A stretch of DNA of 8,968 nucleotides from Bacteroidales bacterium UBA1223 (lineage in GTDB: Bacteria > Bacteroidota > Bacteroidia > Bacteroidales > P3), in NCBI GenBank assembly GCA_002309155.1, contig DBXB01000023.1, positions 1,021-9,988 on the forward strand, in the 5' to 3' direction. Made by a program: the position numbers and the translations under genes. This document shows, one piece after another, positions 5,403 through 8,968 of the stretch (position 1 is the stretch's first letter; each line of letters begins with the position of its first letter). A model generated the notes under the pieces. That model was not told the DNA's origin, searched no databases, and was given only the letters and a program-made list of their open reading frames with translations.

Positions 5403-6104
5403 ATGTGTAAGCTGCATGTGATAATGCCGGTAAAGGACTCGATGGATACCGCGCGCGACGCCATTCGCGCGGTGATGCACACCGAGGGTGTTGACTTTAC
5501 CGTTTACAATGATTTCAGCTCGGACGAAGCCACCGCCGAATTGACCGCCCTGGCTGCCGAATATGGCTTCCGGCTGGTGAACTGGGCCGACGCCACGAGG
5601 CATCCGTCGCCCAACTACCGACTTACGCTGCAGGATGCGCAGCGGAGGGCGTTGTCGGAAAACGCCCACCTGGTGGTGGTGGAGAGCGATGTGACGGTGA
5701 AGCCCGATACCGTCGGCCGGCTGGCGGCGCAGGCAGAGAAAGGGATAGGCCTTGTGGCCGCCGTCACCGAGGACACCGACGGAATGGTGAACTTCCCTTA
5801 CCTATACGCCCGCAAGCTCAAGGGCGACACCGTGTCCACGACCAAACGTCTGAGCTTCTGCTGCACGCTGCTCTCCAACGAGTTTCTCAAAGCCTTCCCC
5901 TTTGAAGGCCTCAATCCCGACAAGCAGTGGTACGACGTGTTTATCTCGCACCAGTCGGTCAAGATGGGGTTCCGCAACCTGCTGATGCTGGACAACCGAG
6001 TGCTGCATAGGCCACACTCGTCGCGTCCATGGAAGTTGTTGAAATACAGCAATCCGCTTAAGTACTACTGGCTCAAGATTGTAAACAAACGCGACCGTAT
6101 ATGA
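5403..6104 (+). CDS. Family 2 (GT-A fold) glycosyltransferase
   Basis: The 233-residue product starts MCKLHVIMPVKDSMDTARDAI, the usual beta-strand and helix of GT2 enzymes. YNDFSSDEAT (35-44) corresponds to the nucleotide-sugar binding region. VVVESDVTV (91-99) holds the ESD variant of the DxD metal site. Later, QWYDVFISHQSVKMGF and LDNRVLHRPH match the acceptor-side region of the family. It is a soluble cytoplasmic enzyme without membrane spans, likely adding a sugar from a nucleotide donor to an envelope glycan. The donor and acceptor are not predictable. The start is ATG 5403, about 30 nt after a likely transcription start. Its stop codon overlaps the start of the next gene (ATGA, 6101-6104), so the two are translationally coupled. 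Confidence 0.85.
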   Translation: MCKLHVIMPVKDSMDTARDAIRAVMHTEGVDFTVYNDFSSDEATAELTALAAEYGFRLVNWADATRHPSPNYRLTLQDAQRRALSENAHLVVVESDVTVKPDTVGRLAAQAEKGIGLVAAVTEDTDGMVNFPYLYARKLKGDTVSTTKRLSFCCTLLSNEFLKAFPFEGLNPDKQWYDVFISHQSVKMGFRNLLMLDNRVLHRPHSSRPWKLLKYSNPLKYYWLKIVNKRDRI

Positions 6105-6841
6105 AGGTTTATAGTTTGCTGGTTGTTAAGGACGAGGCCGATGTTGTAGGGCTTTCGCTGGCCGATGCGTGCCGCTGGAGCGACAAGGTGGTGGTGATTG
6201 ACAACGGCAGCACCGACGGCACATGGGAACTAATCAACCGCATGGCTGCCGAAACCCCAAAAATAGTACCATTCATGCGGTATGAGGGGCCGTTCCATAT
6301 CGGTCTCAGAGCACGCGCGTTCAAGGCATTCCGAAACGAGATGCACATCGGCGACTGGTGGTGTGTGAGGTTGGATGCCGACGAGTTCTACAAAGGTGAT
6401 GTGCGAGGCTTTCTGTCGAAGGTGCCATGGTATTGCCGCACGGTGAAGAAGATTAGCAACGACTATGTGATTACACACGAGGACTTGGAGGAGGGTTTGC
6501 TTTGTGGCGACTTTGCGGATGACAGGGACAGAATCTGCTATGCTTTGCGGCATCGGCGCGAGGAGAGGCGCTTTATGAGACATTCGCCGCTGCTTCTATG
6601 GCTTGCCCGTTGGCGCTATCCGCATCCGTGGGGGATGGTGGCGAAGGCACGCATCGAGGTGAACCATTACCAGTACCGCAGTGTCGAACAGATGAAACGT
6701 CGCTACCAGAACAGGCAGAAAGCCAAATCGGACGGCTGCGGCACTTTCAGCCATGAGACGGGTGCCAGCTGGCAAGATTATCTGCTTCATCGAGACGAGT
6801 GCCGCATGGTTGACAGCCAGCGACAAGAGACCTGCGACTAA
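6101..6841 (+). CDS. Family 2 glycosyltransferase (Glyco_tranf_2_4-like)
   Basis: The 246-residue cytoplasmic enzyme begins MKVYSLLVVKDEADVVGLSL, typical of GT2 proteins with an N-terminal V-K-(N/D)-E motif. VVIDNGSTDGT (31-41) is the nucleotide-binding signature. VRLDADEFY (89-97) contains the DxD metal site D92-D94 with the following E95 and F96. The C-terminal third is rich in Arg, Tyr and Trp (PHPWGMVAKARIEVNHYQYRS) and probably contacts the acceptor or membrane surface. It overlaps the preceding glycosyltransferase by 4 bp (ATGA), which argues that the two act in one pathway, such as LPS core or another surface glycan. The wider polysaccharide locus is absent from the window. The gene converges on the histidine kinase, with 45 bp between their stop codons and no clear terminator hairpin. 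Confidence 0.87.
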   Translation: MKVYSLLVVKDEADVVGLSLADACRWSDKVVVIDNGSTDGTWELINRMAAETPKIVPFMRYEGPFHIGLRARAFKAFRNEMHIGDWWCVRLDADEFYKGDVRGFLSKVPWYCRTVKKISNDYVITHEDLEEGLLCGDFADDRDRICYALRHRREERRFMRHSPLLLWLARWRYPHPWGMVAKARIEVNHYQYRSVEQMKRRYQNRQKAKSDGCGTFSHETGASWQDYLLHRDECRMVDSQRQETCD

Positions 6842-6886
6842 ACAAACATAGGTTTACAGTTGCCCAACAAGTATGGAACGAGGGGG

Positions 6887-8119
6887 CTACGCTCTCGGCA
6901 GACGTATGATAAATGTGGAGCCCTTGCCGACCTCGCTCTCTATGCCCACCTTGCCTTTGTGCGCCTTGACAACCTGAAGCACATAGTTCAGGCCTATGCC
7001 GAAACCTTTGACATCGTGGCGATCGCCGGTGGAGACGCGGTAGAAGTTCTCGAAAATGTGGCGGCGGTCCTCTTTGGAAATGCCGATGCCGTTGTCGGCA
7101 ATGCAGATGCGCACATATTTGCCCTCCACGGCGGTGGTCACCTTAATGGTCGGATTCTTGGGTGAGTACTTTATGGCGTTGTCGATGAGGTTGCTTATCA
7201 TGTTCGACAGGTGGTCGGCATCACCATAAACAGTGACCTTCTCGGCAGTGTAGGCCTCGGTTGACGAACCGTTGGCGTCGGAGAGGCGCACCTGCGCCCG
7301 CTGCACTTCGTCGGCTATCAGACGGTTGATGTCTATCTCGGTATATTTGAGGGTGAATTTCTTGCGTGTCATGCGCGAGTTGCGCAACACAGCCTCCACC
7401 AACCGCAGCATACGCTCGTTCTCGTCGTGTATAACCCCAATATGGTGCTTTGTGTCGCACTCAGGCGTGTCCATGTTCTCGGCGAGGTAGCAGGTCTCCA
7501 GTCGTATGGTCGAGATGGGAGTCTTCAGCTCGTGAGTCATATTGTTGATGAAGTTGGTCTTCATCTCGTCTATCTTGCGTTGGTTGTACATGCTGCGCGT
7601 GATGGTGAGGTATGCCAAAGCGATGATGACGATAAGCATGATACTCATAAGCACCAGCACATTGCTGTTCTTCATAAGGTAGAGCGCCTTGTCTGAGAAA
7701 TAGAGAGTGATGTAGTAGTCGGCAGGCTGACCACGATCGTCGAGGATTATGTTGTATTTGAACGGCGAATCATCCATCTTCTTCTCCTGCCCCGGCTTGC
7801 TGCAGAAGTAGAAATAGGTCATGCCGATGTCACTTACCGCCACCGTTGGCAGCAGATCGACACCGTTGACCAGCAGAGCCTCGTTGACCGATGTCACAAG
7901 TGCGTCGTAGTCGAGCGACTCAAGCGACGGGCTGTTCTCGCCATGTTTGTCGGCCGAGAGGTTGCGAATGACCTCGTCCATGGCGTCGGTGACGCTGGTG
8001 TTGAAAAGGCTGTCGCTTATCGACGCCGAACGCTCAATCTGCCATATCTGTATGGACACCAGCGCCGTCGCGGCGACGGTGAAGATGGTGGATATGGTAA
8101 CAATGAACCAGCGTCTCAT
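6887..8119 (-). CDS. Two-component sensor histidine kinase (RprX-like)
   Basis: The 410-residue inner-membrane kinase has a first membrane span at about 5-25, a periplasmic sensor of about 125 residues, and a second span at about 153-175. The cytoplasmic HisKA domain carries MTHELKTPISTI with the phospho-acceptor H196. The ATPase domain has the N box SNLIDNAIKYS (N310, N314), the G1 box DNGIGI (342-347), the F box FENFYR (356-361), and the G2 box GFGIGL (372-377), so all catalytic boxes are intact. The overall build resembles the Bacteroides RprX group, but it is shorter than the B. fragilis RprX as I recall it, so I give no symbol. No response-regulator gene follows on its strand, and the flanking genes point elsewhere, so it is an orphan kinase within this window. 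The signal is unknown. The start is ATG 8119, with a 105-bp divergent gap to mtnN. Confidence 0.92.
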   Translation of the reverse strand: MRRWFIVTISTIFTVAATALVSIQIWQIERSASISDSLFNTSVTDAMDEVIRNLSADKHGENSPSLESLDYDALVTSVNEALLVNGVDLLPTVAVSDIGMTYFYFCSKPGQEKKMDDSPFKYNIILDDRGQPADYYITLYFSDKALYLMKNSNVLVLMSIMLIVIIALAYLTITRSMYNQRKIDEMKTNFINNMTHELKTPISTIRLETCYLAENMDTPECDTKHHIGVIHDENERMLRLVEAVLRNSRMTRKKFTLKYTEIDINRLIADEVQRAQVRLSDANGSSTEAYTAEKVTVYGDADHLSNMISNLIDNAIKYSPKNPTIKVTTAVEGKYVRICIADNGIGISKEDRRHIFENFYRVSTGDRHDVKGFGIGLNYVLQVVKAHKGKVGIESEVGKGSTFIIRLPRA

Positions 8120-8170
8120 AATTTATAAATAACGCACGATAAGCCAATTCAGTATATCCTAACCAGCTTT

Positions 8171-8203
8171 TTCGACACGTTTGGCGAAAAAAGTGTACCT
8201 TTG
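8171..8203 (+). promoter_or_regulatory. Promoter of mtnN
   Basis: TACCTTTG (8196-8203), followed by CA, is an exact TAnnTTTG -7 element. TTCG at 8171-8174, at the end of a T run, is the best -33 candidate with a 21-nt spacer. Transcription should begin near 8210, about 15 nt before ATG 8225. This excludes the in-frame TTG at 8201, which lies inside the -7 element. Confidence 0.65.
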
Positions 8204-8224
8204 CAAATGCAAAATAATCAACTT

Positions 8225-8887
8225 ATGAAGATAGGGCTTATAATAGCAATGGAGAGCGAATACCGCATGCTCAGTGAGATGCTGGGAGGCGACAGCGGGC
8301 GGCTGGGCCGCAACGAGATAGTGCTTTCGCGGTGCGGCATCGGCAAGGTGAACGCAGCCGTTGGCACCATGCGACTTATTGACGAACATCGTCCCGAATG
8401 CATCATAAGCAGCGGCGTGGCGGGCGGCATTGACCAATCGCTCGAGGTGATGGACATCGTGGTTGCCGACAAGACCGTTTATCATGACGTATGGTGCGGC
8501 GACGGCAACGAGAAGGGGCAGGTGCAGGGGCTGCCGCCGCGGTTTGAGTCGGACGTCCGGCTGTGTGACGCGGCGATGGCAGGGTCGGCAAAGAATGTTA
8601 AGAGAGGCCTCACCTGCACAGGCGACCAGTTCATCACGTCGAAGGAGGCGCTGCAGAAGATAAAAGAGGACTTCCCCGACGCGCTGGCGGTAGATATGGA
8701 GTCGGCGGCGATAGCGCAGGTGTGCTACCTTAAGGAGGTGCCATTCATGTCGCTGCGTATCGTAAGCGACACACCGGGTGCGACACCCGACCATTTCGCG
8801 CAGTATATGGACTTCTGGAAGGAATTGAGCGAGCGTTCGTTCGGTAACCTTAAGGCGATATTGGAGCGAATGCCAGAGAAACTTTGA
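8225..8887 (+). CDS. mtnN: 5'-methylthioadenosine/S-adenosylhomocysteine nucleosidase
   Basis: This cytoplasmic enzyme cleaves the glycosidic bond of methylthioadenosine and S-adenosylhomocysteine to release adenine. It recycles by-products of polyamine synthesis and methylation and feeds S-ribosylhomocysteine to the LuxS branch. The 220-residue product aligns from end to end with E. coli Pfs/MtnN. MKIGLIIAMESE includes E12, the general acid region. RCGIGKVNAA (37-45) and SSGVAGGID (62-70) form the phosphorylase-fold core. AVDMESAAIAQVC (155-167) carries the ribose-binding E159, and RIVSDTPG (178-185) has the catalytic D182. The start is ATG 8225, chosen because the promoter -7 element occupies 8196-8203. 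The gene is divergent from the kinase gene. After the stop there is only a weak hairpin (ACAATA/TATTGT, 8898-8917) with no clear U tail, then a tRNA gene. Confidence 0.94.
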   Translation: MKIGLIIAMESEYRMLSEMLGGDSGRLGRNEIVLSRCGIGKVNAAVGTMRLIDEHRPECIISSGVAGGIDQSLEVMDIVVADKTVYHDVWCGDGNEKGQVQGLPPRFESDVRLCDAAMAGSAKNVKRGLTCTGDQFITSKEALQKIKEDFPDALAVDMESAAIAQVCYLKEVPFMSLRIVSDTPGATPDHFAQYMDFWKELSERSFGNLKAILERMPEKL

Positions 8888-8946
8888 ATATGTGTACACA
8901 ATAAAACGGGATATTGTAAGTTACTTATTGTTGTAATCGAGCGATT

Positions 8947-8968
8947 GGCCCCGTAGTTCAGCTGAATA
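8947..8968 (+). tRNA. 5' end of a tRNA gene (cut by window edge)
   Basis: GGCCCCG (acceptor strand, positions 1-7), then TA (8-9), GTTC (D-stem 5' side) and AGCTGAATA (D-loop) follow the canonical bacterial tRNA layout GGNCCCGTAGTTCAGCTGRATA. Only 22 bases are present, so the anticodon and identity are unknown, and the closing arms cannot be checked. Confidence 0.75.

Noticed and set aside
8159..8899. Minus-strand open frame opposite mtnN
   Set aside because: It is antisense to a well-supported nucleosidase, and its composition is that of a shadow frame.
8891..8900. Perfect 10-bp palindrome TGTGTACACA after mtnN
   Set aside because: It is short, isolated and without a U tail or partner copy, so I treat it as chance.

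Overview
The window looks like a chromosomal segment from a Bacteroidales bacterium (Bacteroides/Prevotella/Muribaculaceae type; I cannot place it further). The main grounds are repeated promoter elements of the Bacteroidetes form TTTG-N19-21-TAnnTTTG, poor use of Shine-Dalgarno sites, a PorT-family outer-membrane protein (type IX secretion lineage), and gene families typical of the phylum. Housekeeping genes are moderately GC-rich, while the block at about 1.7-3.4 kb is clearly AT-rich.

Layout. 1-269 (-) is the N-terminus of a secreted M16 zinc peptidase, cut by the window edge. 270-521 is a divergent control region with a 14-bp-arm palindrome, a tandem 12-mer and a good promoter. 522-1655 (+) is an archaeal-type AAA/STAND-like ATPase with a C-terminal winged helix. 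It converges on 1674-2810 (-), an AT-rich lipoprotein of unknown function whose 3' end looks frameshifted, with two terminator-like hairpins lying in the apparent extension. 2811-3560 has no confident gene. It holds an ATG-less 57-codon reading frame just upstream of the lipoprotein, two promoters that fire away from each other, and short repeat clusters between them.

From 3561 the sequence becomes ordinary core genome. A cytoplasmic type I asparaginase (ansA) is followed 28 bp later by a PorT-like beta-barrel gene (best start TTG). Then come two translationally coupled family 2 glycosyltransferases with their own promoter, a convergent sensor histidine kinase without an adjacent response regulator, a divergent MTA/SAH nucleosidase (mtnN), and the first 22 bases of a tRNA gene at the right edge.

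How they may work together. ansA-porT could be one transcript and the two glycosyltransferases another, both plausibly serving amino-acid supply and envelope building. The ATPase/lipoprotein block at about 290-3550 looks like an accessory insertion between core genes. It is the least explained part of the window. I found no CRISPR array, recognisable integrase or transposase, or proven defence system.
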